From positions 1,461,306 through 1,525,305 of the forward strand of contig NZ_CP071867.1 of NCBI RefSeq assembly GCF_028751545.1: DNA of 64,000 nt, read 5' to 3'. The notes under the pieces were generated by a model. It was given only the letters and a program-made list of their open reading frames with translations, was not told the DNA's origin and ran no database searches. The position numbers were made by a program, and so were the translations under genes. Shown piece after piece: positions 8,305 through 17,960 of the stretch. The stretch's first letter is position 1. Each line of letters starts with the position of its first letter. The DNA comes from Gilliamella sp. B3022. Its GTDB lineage: Bacteria > Pseudomonadota > Gammaproteobacteria > Enterobacterales > Orbaceae.

Positions 8305-10953
8305 CTATCCTGAGTTACGCATTCCCGCAGCAATACCCGAGATAGTGATCATTAATCCTTGTTCAACATTACTATTTTCATCCTCATTATTACGATTGCG
8401 CGAACGACTTAATAATTCGGCTTGTAATAAATTTAGTGGCTCAATGTAGGTATTACGTAATGCAACAGATTCCGCGATCCATGGTAGATCAGCCATCAAA
8501 CTGATATCATCGGTGATAGTTAATACCGTATTAATATCTTGAGTCAATAAGTTTCTTAACTCTTCTCCCAGTGGCCATAAGGCTGGCTTGACAAGTCTTT
8601 GCTCATAATATTCATGGATATTTGGTGCAGCTTTAGCATACACCATTTCGAGCATACCTAAACGAGCATTAAAGAAAGGCCAGTTATGATACATGTCTTT
8701 AAGTAGATTTTTGTTACCTTCTTCGATAACCTGTTTTAGCGCTGTTCCTGCACCAAGCCAGGAAGGAACCATCAAACGGTTTTGTGTCCAAGCAAAAATC
8801 CATGGAATGGCTCTTAAACTTTCAATACCGCCTCCTGTTCGTCTTTTTTGTGGACGTGAGCCGAGTGGTAATCTACCTAATTCAGTTTCTGGTGTTACTG
8901 CTCTAAAATAATCGACAAATTCAGATCGTTCACGAATGTAACTACGATAACAACGACAAGAGATATCAGACATTTTATCCATAATATCTCGCCAATCCTG
9001 TTTAGGTTCGGGTGGTGGTAATAAATTTGCTTGCAAAATGGCTGAAGCATATAGCATCAAACTACTAAGTGCTACTTCGGGTAAACCGAGTTTAAAACGA
9101 ATCATTTCACCTTGTTCAGTGACACGAAGTCCTCCTTTCAATGATCCTGGTGGTTGTGATAGTAATGCGGCATGTGCGGGTGCCCCCCCTCGACCAATTG
9201 ATCCACCACGACCATGAAATAACACCAAATTAATATTATATTTGTCAAATAATTTAACTAACTCTTCTTGTGAACGATATTGTGCCCATGATGCAGCAAG
9301 CGTTCCAGCATCTTTAGCTGAATCAGAATAGCCAATCATAACCATCTGCTTGCCATTGATTTTTTCACGATACCAAGGAATATCTAAAAGCTTTTGCATA
9401 ACAGATTTTGCATTATTTAAATCTTCTAAGGTCTCAAACAAAGGCGCAACAGGAATATTTTTTTGACAGTCAACAATTTTTAAAAGTAAGTAAACGGCTA
9501 GGACATCAGAAGGTGCTTTTGCCATCGAAATGACATAAGACGCAATCGATTCTTCACCGGCTTTTTTAATAACGTGACAGGTATCTAAGACTTCTTGAAC
9601 CATTTCATTTGGTCGCCAATGATAAGGTAACAGTGGACGATTAGATTGCAGTTCAGTTAACAAAAAGGCTTGTTTTTCTTCTTCCGACCACTTGGCATAA
9701 CTTCCCAAGTTAAGTTCTTGTGTTAATGCATCGAGCGTTTCAGTATGTACTGAGCTATCTTGACGAATATCTAATCTTAGAAGTTGTAGACCAAAACTTC
9801 TTATACGTCGTAAAGTATCGAGTAATGGACCGTGTGCAATAGTTGACATGCCATTTTCAATTAAAGATTTATAGCACGTATAGAGTGGTGTCCATAATTG
9901 TTCGTTTTTAATCAAAATATCCGCAGGAGGTAACGCTTGTTCGTTATTTAATAATGATGCTATATAACTATGAGTTTTTACCAAACGTGTACGCAGTTGT
10001 TTCATTACAGCTCGATAAGGTTCAGTTGCAGATCTATTATTTTCATCCAATAGATCAATAACAGATTGACTGCATTCAGTCATGGATAATTCACGAACCA
10101 AAATTTGAATATCCGCTAAAAAAAATTCAATTGATTTTAATCTAGCTTGCAACATAACTTTTTCAGTCACTTTTGCTGTTACATTCGGGTTGCCATCGCG
10201 ATCCCCTCCCATCCATGAAGTAAATTTAATTGGTACATGCTCAACAGATAATTGTTCATTAAATGCATCAACAAGCTGATCATTAAATTCACGCAAGAAA
10301 AGTGGTACACCTTCCCAAAGACTATCTTCAATAACGGAAAATCCCCATTTAGCTTCATCAAGTGGCGTTGGTCTATTTTTACGTATCTCATCGGTATACC
10401 AAGCTTGACAAACTAATTGTTTCAAACGACGCATAATTCGTTCTATTTCATAATCCGCTAAGTCGTTGTGATCCAGTTGCGATAAACAGCTATTAATCGC
10501 AGTATAAGTATTTATCATGGTACGACGATTGATTTCTGTTGGGTGGGCAGTTAATACTAGTTCGATAGAAAGATTATTAATGGCTTGATTAATCGTCTGA
10601 TATGAGAAGTTAAGATTTTTCAGGGTGGTAAACAGTTCTGTCATTTTTTTAGGGCTGCTTGATGCTTCACCATGTGGCGATATTCCATAATATTCTGCTG
10701 CGGTATTAACTAAATTCAAGAACTGGTTAAATGCACGAGCCACATGTAATAAATCTTCATCATTAAGATTTTCGATGAGTTTAAGTAACTTATTATGAGC
10801 TTGTTTATTACCTTGTTGAGCGGTTTTTGATAATTGTCTGATTTGTTCAACTAAGTCAAATGCATCATTACCTGCTGCCCGTTTTATTGCATCACCTAGT
10901 AAAGTACCTAGCATATTGACGTTGCTTCGCATAGAGGAATATTCACTGTTCAT
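8305..10953 (-). CDS. ppc: phosphoenolpyruvate carboxylase
   Basis: This 882-residue enzyme carboxylates phosphoenolpyruvate with bicarbonate to oxaloacetate, the anaplerotic entry to the C4-dicarboxylate branch. Length equals that of the E. coli enzyme (883). Signatures are [14 protein letters not shown] near residue 135 (catalytic His), [16 protein letters not shown] near residue 578 (PEP-binding loop with essential Arg and His), GSRPQKRR near 705, and the family C terminus [10 protein letters not shown]. It is convergent with the Sel1 gene and divergent from nuoJ. Oxaloacetate would feed malate and fumarate, relevant to the orphan frdCD genes further along. Confidence 0.97.
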   Translation of the reverse strand: MNSEYSSMRSNVNMLGTLLGDAIKRAAGNDAFDLVEQIRQLSKTAQQGNKQAHNKLLKLIENLNDEDLLHVARAFNQFLNLVNTAAEYYGISPHGEASSSPKKMTELFTTLKNLNFSYQTINQAINNLSIELVLTAHPTEINRRTMINTYTAINSCLSQLDHNDLADYEIERIMRRLKQLVCQAWYTDEIRKNRPTPLDEAKWGFSVIEDSLWEGVPLFLREFNDQLVDAFNEQLSVEHVPIKFTSWMGGDRDGNPNVTAKVTEKVMLQARLKSIEFFLADIQILVRELSMTECSQSVIDLLDENNRSATEPYRAVMKQLRTRLVKTHSYIASLLNNEQALPPADILIKNEQLWTPLYTCYKSLIENGMSTIAHGPLLDTLRRIRSFGLQLLRLDIRQDSSVHTETLDALTQELNLGSYAKWSEEEKQAFLLTELQSNRPLLPYHWRPNEMVQEVLDTCHVIKKAGEESIASYVISMAKAPSDVLAVYLLLKIVDCQKNIPVAPLFETLEDLNNAKSVMQKLLDIPWYREKINGKQMVMIGYSDSAKDAGTLAASWAQYRSQEELVKLFDKYNINLVLFHGRGGSIGRGGAPAHAALLSQPPGSLKGGLRVTEQGEMIRFKLGLPEVALSSLMLYASAILQANLLPPPEPKQDWRDIMDKMSDISCRCYRSYIRERSEFVDYFRAVTPETELGRLPLGSRPQKRRTGGGIESLRAIPWIFAWTQNRLMVPSWLGAGTALKQVIEEGNKNLLKDMYHNWPFFNARLGMLEMVYAKAAPNIHEYYEQRLVKPALWPLGEELRNLLTQDINTVLTITDDISLMADLPWIAESVALRNTYIEPLNLLQAELLSRSRNRNNEDENSNVEQGLMITISGIAAGMRNSG

Positions 10954-11305
10954 TATCTTCTCGTTTTTATCTTTATTAAGTCAAAACAAACTTTAATCTG
11001 CCTAATGAGCATGACAATTTAAAGGTGTTGGAATAAATGTTAGTTAATGTGATATAACTTATATACTTTATAACAATACTAGATTGAATTTAAATTATAA
11101 AATTTTATAATTTTTATTTTTTTTATGATTTTAATTATATTTGTCTTACTTTACTGTTGTATAAAAATAAAATTTCCTATTATTTTTTAACCAAATTGCT
11201 TTTTTTTATGTTTGTTTTCTGTTAACACAATGTCAGTAAACTGTATCTTAATATAATTTGGGTATATACTAACGGAACTATAAATGCATATTGGATTATT
11301 ATTTA
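10954..11305. promoter_or_regulatory. divergent ppc / nuoJ intergenic region
   Basis: About 350 bases, extremely AT-rich, without a supportable gene. On the plus strand a perfect -10 TATAAT lies at 11252-11257, about 50 bases before the nuoJ ATG. No matching TTGACA sits at 17 bases (TGTCAG at 11231 is 15 away). A TGTGA half-site near 11048 resembles half of a CRP site. No trace of nuoI or other upstream nuo genes is readable here. Confidence 0.45.
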
Positions 11306-11797
11306 ATGCTTATTGTTTTCTATATTGCGTCGATTATTGCGGTGTTTGCCAGTATAAAAGCAATTAGTTGCTTACGTGTTGATAAAGCTATTTTATACTT
11401 TATTGTTTCACTTTTTTCTTCGGCCTTAATATTTATTTTGCTTGATGCATATTTTTCTGTTGTTCTATACATTTTATTATTTATTGGCGGTACAGTGATT
11501 TTGTTTCTATCTGTTGCGGTTATATTGCGAATTCGTATAGATAATGTAGAAAATAGAAAACGAGGTATCAGTCCTAAAATTTGGTTAGGGCCTTTAGTCT
11601 TAGCATTTATTTTACTTGTTGTTCTTATTTATGGTGTCGTTAGTACAGACTATTCTCAAATCAAAGAGTCGCATGAATTGATGCACGAAATGTCGGTATA
11701 TGCTTATATTTTGATATCTGAACTTGCTGGTTTTTTATTATTAGGTGCAATTGTGATCGCTTATCATTTTATGCATCGACTTTTGTCGGAGAAGTAA
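11306..11797 (+). CDS. nuoJ: NuoJ-like complex I membrane subunit
   Basis: This 163-residue protein aligns without gaps to E. coli NuoJ over the first 70 residues and has five membrane helices. NuoJ (ND6) lies next to NuoA, H and K, and its third helix carries a pi-bulge that couples quinone chemistry to pumping. The ATG at 11306 aligns exactly with the E. coli start; the frame also opens at a TTG at 11291, which I reject. In helix 3 the E. coli Glu55 and Tyr59 positions are Tyr and Phe here. The C-terminal tail is shorter than in E. coli (184). It is the first nuo gene of the cluster. nuoK follows one base after the stop. Confidence 0.88.
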   Translation: MLIVFYIASIIAVFASIKAISCLRVDKAILYFIVSLFSSALIFILLDAYFSVVLYILLFIGGTVILFLSVAVILRIRIDNVENRKRGISPKIWLGPLVLAFILLVVLIYGVVSTDYSQIKESHELMHEMSVYAYILISELAGFLLLGAIVIAYHFMHRLLSEK

Positions 11798-11798
11798 T

Positions 11799-12101
11799 AT
11801 GATTTCTCTTATGTATAGTCTTATTCTTGCCTCAATTTTATTTGTGATAGGTTTATTAGGCGTAATGATTCGTCGTAATCTTTATTTTTTGTTATTAAGC
11901 CTTATGGTTATGAATAATGGTGCTATCGTTGCATTAGTTTCTGCAAGTAGCTATTGGCAACAATCGGAAGGACAACTTCTTGCTATTTTGGCGGTGGTTA
12001 CTGTATTAGCTCAAGCTTGTGTAGGACTTGCTTTGCTAATGAAACTAATATATCGCCGTAAAATCTTTAATATTGATTCACTGAGTGAAATGAAAGGATG
12101 A
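11799..12101 (+). CDS. nuoK: NuoK-like complex I membrane subunit lacking both key glutamates
   Basis: At 100 residues, exactly the length of E. coli NuoK, it aligns without a gap (shared IRRNL, SYW and NIDS-SEM blocks). NuoK (ND4L) normally has two membrane glutamates, Glu36 and Glu72, needed for proton transfer. Here residue 36 is Met (ATG at 11904-11906) and residue 72 is Gln (CAA at 12012-12014). The frame and length are otherwise perfectly kept. The stop overlaps the nuoL start (12098), implying translational coupling. The protein should still fold as three helices. Whether it moves protons is doubtful. Confidence 0.93.
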   Translation: MISLMYSLILASILFVIGLLGVMIRRNLYFLLLSLMVMNNGAIVALVSASSYWQQSEGQLLAILAVVTVLAQACVGLALLMKLIYRRKIFNIDSLSEMKG

Positions 12102-13945
12102 ATTTACTTTACTTAACTATTATTATTCCTTTGCTGTCTTTTTTATTGCTAGTTTGTCTAGGTAGACATCTCCGACCGATTAATGTCATGATTATCGGTT
12201 TTAGTACAATGCTAATCACAGATCTTATTACTATGTTTACCTGTATTGATTATATAAAAAACACAGTACCGGATATGTTATTAGTGTATACCAGACCATT
12301 ATGGAATTGGTTTTCGGTTGGGGATTTTATCGTACCTCTATCTTTAACCTTAGACGGTTTATCATTGATATTTTTAGTTATAATTGCCTTTTTGGGATTA
12401 TTAATTTATTTCTTTGCGGCAAGCTATCTAACATCAAAAAAAGATATTTATACTTTTTATGCCTATAGCAATTTATTAATCGCAAGTATATTAACTATTA
12501 TATTGGTTGATAATTTATTAGTTATGTTAATTGGTTGGGAAGGGGTGAGTATAAGTACTTACTTACTTATTGGTATTTATTATAAACAATTGCGCAATGG
12601 TTATGCTGCCGTTAGAGCTTTTGTGATTATGCATTTAACGGATATCTTTTTAATTGTTGGTGTATTTTTACTTTATCAAACCTTAGGTACTTTAAATATT
12701 CGTGAGATTTTAACACAAGCCCATGATAATTTAGCGATTGATTCCGATATCATCTTTTGGATCACATTGATGCTATTTTTAGGTGCTATTAGTAAGTCTG
12801 CTCTTTTTCCAATGCAATCGTGGTTTGTCGAAACAACACTAGCACCAATGCCTGCTGTAGCTTTAATGCAATCATCTACTGTTATATTAGCAGGAGTATA
12901 CTTGATTTTAAGATTAAGTAACTTGTTTATTATGTCTAGTGATACGTTAGCGATCATGACAATATTTTCATCGCTGACGGTCTTATTTGCAAGCTCCATC
13001 GCCTTAGTACAAAGTGATGTTAAACGAATTGCAACTTATATTAATTTAGCTCAAATCAGTTATTTATTTTATGCTTTTGCAACCCAAAGTTGGGGTTTAT
13101 CTATTAATTGCTTAATTAATTATGTTGTAACCAGTACTTTATTAATTTTAGCATCGGCAATATTACTCAAAAAATGTCAAGGTGAGAGAGATATTAATAA
13201 ACTTGGAGGACTTTTAAAATCATTCCCCATTTTATATGCCATATTTTTGATTATTATGTTATCGTTAAGTGCAATTCCTTGGATTTCAGCTTCATTTTAT
13301 ATTAAAGGTGATATTATTTGGGGATTAATGATAAAAGATCATTTAATAGCAGGAACGATTGGTTTATTAGGCATTTTGTTATCTAGTTTAAGTATATGGC
13401 GCTTAATTTTCATGGTTTTTTACCATAAACCAAAAATTGCTGAATTCGCTAAAACAAAATGGATTAGTTATTGTCCAATTTTTATCTTACTGATGTTTAC
13501 AACGGCCATTTTTATCTATTTTCCAATACCGGTTCAAGATATTTTTCCAATTGCCAAGCTTGATACTGATAGTCAGTTATCTTTTCAACTGTTGTTAGCT
13601 GCGGTAACTGTCTTAAGCTTTGTTATTGCTTATATTCTATATGCACATCCAAATAGTGAAGTGCGAGAGGTACTTGATACGCCAATGGTGAAATTCATCG
13701 TAAGATTATGTAGTTGCGATTGGCGATTTGATTATTTTCTAAATGTCATTTTTGTAAAACCTTATGTGTCTTTAGCGAATATGCTTAAAAAAGATCCTTT
13801 GGCGATTTGGGATAATTGGATTATGTTGGGCATAAAAAAAATAAACTCATATATTGTCAGCTTAGAAAATGGGCATATTCGATGGTATATGGTATCTATT
13901 GTTATAGGTAGCATTATTATATTAATGTTACTGGTTTTTATTTAA
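12098..13945 (+). CDS. nuoL: NuoL-like antiporter subunit with altered channel residues
   Basis: This 615-residue protein corresponds to the distal antiporter-like subunit NuoL (ND5; E. coli 613). The lateral-helix region and C terminus are present (VKPYVSLANMLKKDPLAIWD). With a constant offset of +4 to E. coli numbering, Glu144, Asp178, Lys229 and Lys399 are kept (Glu148, Asp182, Lys233, Lys403). Arg175 is His179, His254 is Gln258, His334 is Cys338, His338 is Tyr342, Lys342 is Ser346 and Asp400 is Gly404. The centre and exit of the proton channel are therefore largely rewritten in an intact gene. It overlaps nuoK by four bases, and nuoM begins 17 bases downstream. Confidence 0.93.
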   Translation: MNLLYLTIIIPLLSFLLLVCLGRHLRPINVMIIGFSTMLITDLITMFTCIDYIKNTVPDMLLVYTRPLWNWFSVGDFIVPLSLTLDGLSLIFLVIIAFLGLLIYFFAASYLTSKKDIYTFYAYSNLLIASILTIILVDNLLVMLIGWEGVSISTYLLIGIYYKQLRNGYAAVRAFVIMHLTDIFLIVGVFLLYQTLGTLNIREILTQAHDNLAIDSDIIFWITLMLFLGAISKSALFPMQSWFVETTLAPMPAVALMQSSTVILAGVYLILRLSNLFIMSSDTLAIMTIFSSLTVLFASSIALVQSDVKRIATYINLAQISYLFYAFATQSWGLSINCLINYVVTSTLLILASAILLKKCQGERDINKLGGLLKSFPILYAIFLIIMLSLSAIPWISASFYIKGDIIWGLMIKDHLIAGTIGLLGILLSSLSIWRLIFMVFYHKPKIAEFAKTKWISYCPIFILLMFTTAIFIYFPIPVQDIFPIAKLDTDSQLSFQLLLAAVTVLSFVIAYILYAHPNSEVREVLDTPMVKFIVRLCSCDWRFDYFLNVIFVKPYVSLANMLKKDPLAIWDNWIMLGIKKINSYIVSLENGHIRWYMVSIVIGSIIILMLLVFI

Positions 13946-13962
13946 TAAAGGTGTAATCATTC

Positions 13963-15507
13963 ATGTTGTTATGGCTTGTTTTTTTACCTGTTATAGGTGG
14001 ATTTATTAGTTGGTTATGCCATGTATTTTTATTGCGAATTGTGAGATCCTCTCGAATGGTTTCGCGATGGTATCAATTACCGATGATTATTGCTTTCATA
14101 ACTATTTTTATAACTTTATTGTTATCATTAAGTTTATGGCATGAGGGGATAACTGTTTTACAGCAAGGCAATAATTGGAAAGAAGAAGTTAATATTGAAT
14201 GGATTCCTTTGCTGAATATTCACTTCCATTTAGTTTTAGATGGCTTATCATTAGTTTTAATTACCTCAACTCTATTTATTGTATTACTGACGATTGGTTA
14301 TTCAAGCAAAGAAAACCCGAATAATTTCGGTTTATTTTATTTATGCATTTTATTTATGACATCTGCCATTATGATGCTATTTGTAATAACCGATCTATTT
14401 TTAATGTTCTTTTTTTGGGAAGCAGTGGCAATACCAATCTATTTTTTAATTTCTTTATGGGGAAGGCGAGACTCAAATTCTCAATTAAGATTTAACGGGG
14501 CGAGTAAATTTTTAATTTATACACAAATTAGTAGTCTATTGATGTTAATTTCAGTTGTCTCGTTGGCATTAATTAACTGGACTTTATCGGGTTATTGGAC
14601 ATTTGATTACCAAGAACTAACCAAAACACCAATTTCAAGTTACACTGAGTTTATGTTGATGTTAGGTTTTTTAGCTGCCTTTATTATTCGCGTTCCGTTT
14701 GTACCCTTTCATAGCTGGTTTATAGATGCTCACATTGAGTCATCAACTACTGGCTCAATGATGATAAGTGGATTATTACTCACAACCGCGACATTCGGCT
14801 TGTTACGTATAGTTATTCCACTTTTTCCTAATGCTTCTGTTATGATTATGCCGTTAATTATGATAATGGCATTACTTACAGTGATCTACTCGGCATTACT
14901 AACATTTATTCAAACCGACATCAAAAAATTAATAGCTTATGTACATATCGCCTTAATGGGATTTGTAACTGCAATTATCTATAGTGGTTCTGTTATTGCT
15001 TATCAAGGTATTGTAATACAAATGATTGCTATCAATTTAGTTATCGTTGGTATGTTTATAATTAGTGGCTTGTTAGTTGAATGTTATTCAACACGCAACA
15101 TCAATCAATTCACTGGTCTTAAACAACAAGTACGCTATATCTCTTCTTTCACCTTATTTTTTATGTTAGCAATTTTAGGTATTCCAGGCACAGCTAATTT
15201 TGTCGGAAATTATATGATGTTACTTGGTAGTTATTCGTCTTTTTCATCTTATACAATTTTGCTCGTTGTTGGTCTATTACTATTGTCTGTTTCTTTTATT
15301 ATTCGAATGCAACCTATATTTTATGGTGTTGTTGAAAAAGGTTGTGTAACAAAACATCAACTTGGTAAACGAGATATTTCACTACTAGCTAGTGTATTTA
15401 TTGTACTTATTTTTATTGGCTTATATCCACAAATAGTTTTAGATATGTCTTATTCGGTGGTGAATCAAACACAGCAATATATAACTGCGGAACGAGTAGG
15501 AGAGTAA
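13963..15507 (+). CDS. nuoM: NuoM-like antiporter subunit with lost channel residues
   Basis: A 514-residue NuoM (ND4) homologue (E. coli 509) with about 14 membrane helices. The offset to E. coli numbering is +9 throughout. Glu144 is kept (Glu153), and the His of PFHSW is kept (His250). Lys234 is Arg243, Lys265 is Thr274, His322 is Leu331, His348 is Ile357 and Glu407 is Asn416. Lys234, Lys265 and Glu407 are the main-line residues of the NuoM channel, and Glu407 is essential in E. coli. The even offset shows that these are substitutions, not misalignment. nuoN starts six bases after the stop. Confidence 0.93.
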   Translation: MLLWLVFLPVIGGFISWLCHVFLLRIVRSSRMVSRWYQLPMIIAFITIFITLLLSLSLWHEGITVLQQGNNWKEEVNIEWIPLLNIHFHLVLDGLSLVLITSTLFIVLLTIGYSSKENPNNFGLFYLCILFMTSAIMMLFVITDLFLMFFFWEAVAIPIYFLISLWGRRDSNSQLRFNGASKFLIYTQISSLLMLISVVSLALINWTLSGYWTFDYQELTKTPISSYTEFMLMLGFLAAFIIRVPFVPFHSWFIDAHIESSTTGSMMISGLLLTTATFGLLRIVIPLFPNASVMIMPLIMIMALLTVIYSALLTFIQTDIKKLIAYVHIALMGFVTAIIYSGSVIAYQGIVIQMIAINLVIVGMFIISGLLVECYSTRNINQFTGLKQQVRYISSFTLFFMLAILGIPGTANFVGNYMMLLGSYSSFSSYTILLVVGLLLLSVSFIIRMQPIFYGVVEKGCVTKHQLGKRDISLLASVFIVLIFIGLYPQIVLDMSYSVVNQTQQYITAERVGE

Positions 15508-15513
15508 TAACTT

Positions 15514-17379
15514 ATGATAGCATTATCGCCTATATTTGTAATAAGCTTTACTATCATTGTTTTGCTTATCTTATTATTTTTTATAAAAATAAACTCTAAA
15601 GTGTGCGCTATTATAACCGTATGCGGTTTAGGGTGTGCGTTAACTTGTGCTGTCATTATTGGATACAATATTTCATCTAGTACCCAAATGATTACTAATA
15701 TTAGTAATGATAATATGCAAATATCGGACAATTCTGATGTATCAATTCAAGATGCTGCATCCTCAAGTGAGCAAACTATTGCCGTAGATGCTGTACCGAC
15801 TGAAGTGGGTGCAGCATCTAATGATAATAATGTTAATACGCAAGCTGATACCAAAAAAGAAAATAATACTGAAGTAAGTACTAGCATTAATCACAAAACA
15901 AATATTAATACTGAAACTCACACTAATATCGAAACTAGTACTAATTCTGTGACATATACTAATAACGAAGAGAGTACTCCTGTTGGAAGTAATGTCAATA
16001 CTGATCCTACAACGGCAGCAGATAACAATAAAGGTAGCAACAATTTACAAGCTGATGCTTCTGTGCCGCAATGGAAAGCGAGCCATATTACAGCACTTTT
16101 TACCTGTGATAATTATGGATTGCTCTACACTGGCTTAATTTTAATTATTGCCATTACCGTATCTAGTTTGGCTTATCGTTGGTTTGTACAAGAGCAGTTA
16201 CCTCATGGTCTTTTTTACGTCATTTTATTATTTATGACTTTAGGCGGTATAACACTTGTGTATGCTAGTCATTTAATTTCGTTCTTTATTGGTATCGAAT
16301 TGCTTTCAATACCTTTTGTCGGATTAATAGGCTATCAATATATCCAAACCCACTCCTTAGAAGCCGCGGTTAAATATATGATTTTATCAGCTGTGGCGAG
16401 TGCGTTTTTATTAATGGGAATTGCTTTTTATTATGCTACAACAGGCGAGCTGACTTTCAGTGGTTTGAGTTATCAACTATCAACGATGTCTTATCCAAGT
16501 AATTTATTACTCATGGGGGTTTGCTTAATACTCGTTGGTGTAGGCTTTAAACTATCATTGGTTCCATTTCAACTTTGGTTACCTGATGTTTATCAAGGCG
16601 CACCAACAGTTGTGGCTTTGCTTTTATCAACAGTTGGTAAAGTTGCACTATTCTGTGCTATTGCAAGGTTGTTTTTATTGGCACCGATTGTTAATAATGA
16701 AACCATCCGTATGATTTTGGTGATCATGGCCTTTTTGTCTATTTTATGGGGTAATTTAATCGCATTAATGCAAAGTAGTTTAAAACGGTTGCTTGCATAC
16801 TCCTCCATTGCACATTTCGGGTATTTATTAATTGCTTTAATTTCCGTGCAATATCAAGTGCTTGCTTTAGAAACCATCGGCGTCTATCTAATCGGTTATA
16901 TTTTAGCAAACATTTGCATTTTAGGTGTGATTAGTCTGGAATCTCATTCAAATGAACTGCAAGATCATGAAAATGAAGTCGATCTTTCAGGATTATTTTG
17001 GCGTAGACCAATTTTAGCCTTAACAATGGGAATAGGATTATTATCATTAGCGGGCGTACCGCTTACAGCCGGTTTTGTAGGTCGTTTTTTACTGGTATTA
17101 TTAGGTGTTACTGCGGAATTGTGGTGGTTAATAGCCGCTGTAGTAATAGGTAGTGCGTTGGGACTTTATTTTTATGCGCGTTTAATAATTAATCTTTATA
17201 TCAGACCAACTTATCGTGATGATCAATTAATAAACAATCCAGTAATTAAATTAAAATGGCAGGATATAAAAATAAGTGAGCTTATCATAGCATTATCTGC
17301 ACTATTAATTTTGATTTGCGGCATTTATCCAAAATGGTTATTTAACTTGGTAAGCATGGCGCAATACTTAACAACCTAA
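15514..17379 (+). CDS. nuoN: NuoN-like antiporter subunit with a large periplasmic low-complexity insertion
   Basis: This 621-residue NuoN (ND2) homologue compares with 485 in E. coli. The excess is a stretch at about residues 57-188, between helices 2 and 3, made almost only of Asn, Thr, Ser, Asp, Glu and Ala, with imperfect TNINTETHTNIETSTN repeats. By NuoN topology this loop faces the periplasm. After it the offset to E. coli is +129 throughout. Glu133, Lys217 and Lys247 are kept (Glu262, Lys346, Lys376), and Lys395 is Arg524. Unlike NuoK, L and M, the channel looks largely functional. It is the last gene of the cluster, and no strong terminator is visible after it. Confidence 0.93.
   Translation: MIALSPIFVISFTIIVLLILLFFIKINSKVCAIITVCGLGCALTCAVIIGYNISSSTQMITNISNDNMQISDNSDVSIQDAASSSEQTIAVDAVPTEVGAASNDNNVNTQADTKKENNTEVSTSINHKTNINTETHTNIETSTNSVTYTNNEESTPVGSNVNTDPTTAADNNKGSNNLQADASVPQWKASHITALFTCDNYGLLYTGLILIIAITVSSLAYRWFVQEQLPHGLFYVILLFMTLGGITLVYASHLISFFIGIELLSIPFVGLIGYQYIQTHSLEAAVKYMILSAVASAFLLMGIAFYYATTGELTFSGLSYQLSTMSYPSNLLLMGVCLILVGVGFKLSLVPFQLWLPDVYQGAPTVVALLLSTVGKVALFCAIARLFLLAPIVNNETIRMILVIMAFLSILWGNLIALMQSSLKRLLAYSSIAHFGYLLIALISVQYQVLALETIGVYLIGYILANICILGVISLESHSNELQDHENEVDLSGLFWRRPILALTMGIGLLSLAGVPLTAGFVGRFLLVLLGVTAELWWLIAAVVIGSALGLYFYARLIINLYIRPTYRDDQLINNPVIKLKWQDIKISELIIALSALLILICGIYPKWLFNLVSMAQYLTT
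15682..16077 (+). repeat. Asn/Thr/Ser-rich low-complexity coding insertion in nuoN
   Basis: In-frame segment coding for about residues 57-188 of NuoN. It is absent from the E. coli protein, has no hydrophobic segment and no Cys, and contains short degenerate TN, TE and NT repeats. It looks like expanded repeat-derived sequence rather than an acquired folded domain. Confidence 0.75.
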
Positions 17380-17522
17380 TAAAAACGCTTCCGCTTTCAT
17401 TATTTTGTTGGCGGAATAATTGTAGCTTATCTAATATAGATCGTTATTTTTTATACTCAAACGTATAGTTAACCTGAAACTTCTTAACAAGAAATAGTTA
17501 ATAACAGAATTGTTTCTTGTGT

Positions 17523-17528
17523 TATAAT
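17523..17528 (+). promoter_or_regulatory. -10 hexamer upstream of yajC
   Basis: A perfect TATAAT lies 39 bases before the yajC ATG; the best -35 candidate (TTAATA near 17498) is poor. It sits downstream of one copy of the dispersed bipartite motif at 17455. Confidence 0.4.
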
Positions 17529-17567
17529 TCTGACCTTTAATATTTTATTTGAATCAAGAGGACCTGT

Positions 17568-17900
17568 ATGGACTTTTTAATCTCTAATGCTTATGCTGCT
17601 GATGGTGCTGCAGTTGAAAATAATCCTTATTTCTTACCTATTATGTTAGTTGTATTTGGTTTGTTTTTCTATTTTATGATTATGCGCCCACAACAAAAAC
17701 GCGCTAAAGCTCATCGTGACTTAATGTCTGCGATTTCTAAAGGTGATGAAGTATTAACCAATGGTGGGCTTATTGGTCGAGTAGCAAAAGTTAACGAAAA
17801 TGGTTATATTGCGTTAGAATTAAATGATTCAACTCAAGTTGTGATCAAACGTGACTTCATCACATCTGTTTTACCAAAAGGGACAATGAAATCACTATAA
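17568..17900 (+). CDS. yajC: preprotein translocase accessory subunit YajC
   Basis: A 110-residue single-span inner membrane protein. The membrane helix at about residues 20-40 is followed by the family signature MIMRPQQKRAK. YajC joins SecD and SecF in the accessory complex of the SecYEG translocon. It is preceded by a GAGG ribosome site and followed 60 bases later by secD. The order yajC-secD-secF is standard, but the tgt and queA genes that usually precede it in enterobacteria are absent, replaced by the nuo cluster. Confidence 0.96.
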   Translation: MDFLISNAYAADGAAVENNPYFLPIMLVVFGLFFYFMIMRPQQKRAKAHRDLMSAISKGDEVLTNGGLIGRVAKVNENGYIALELNDSTQVVIKRDFITSVLPKGTMKSL

Positions 17901-17960
17901 TAGTGTATTTCCTATTATAGTTCATTGTGTTAATTACCTAATCCCACAAGAGAATACGTC

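Noticed and set aside
11291-11305. TTG start five codons before the nuoJ ATG
   Set aside because: The ATG at 11306 aligns exactly with the E. coli NuoJ start, so the upstream codons are not needed.
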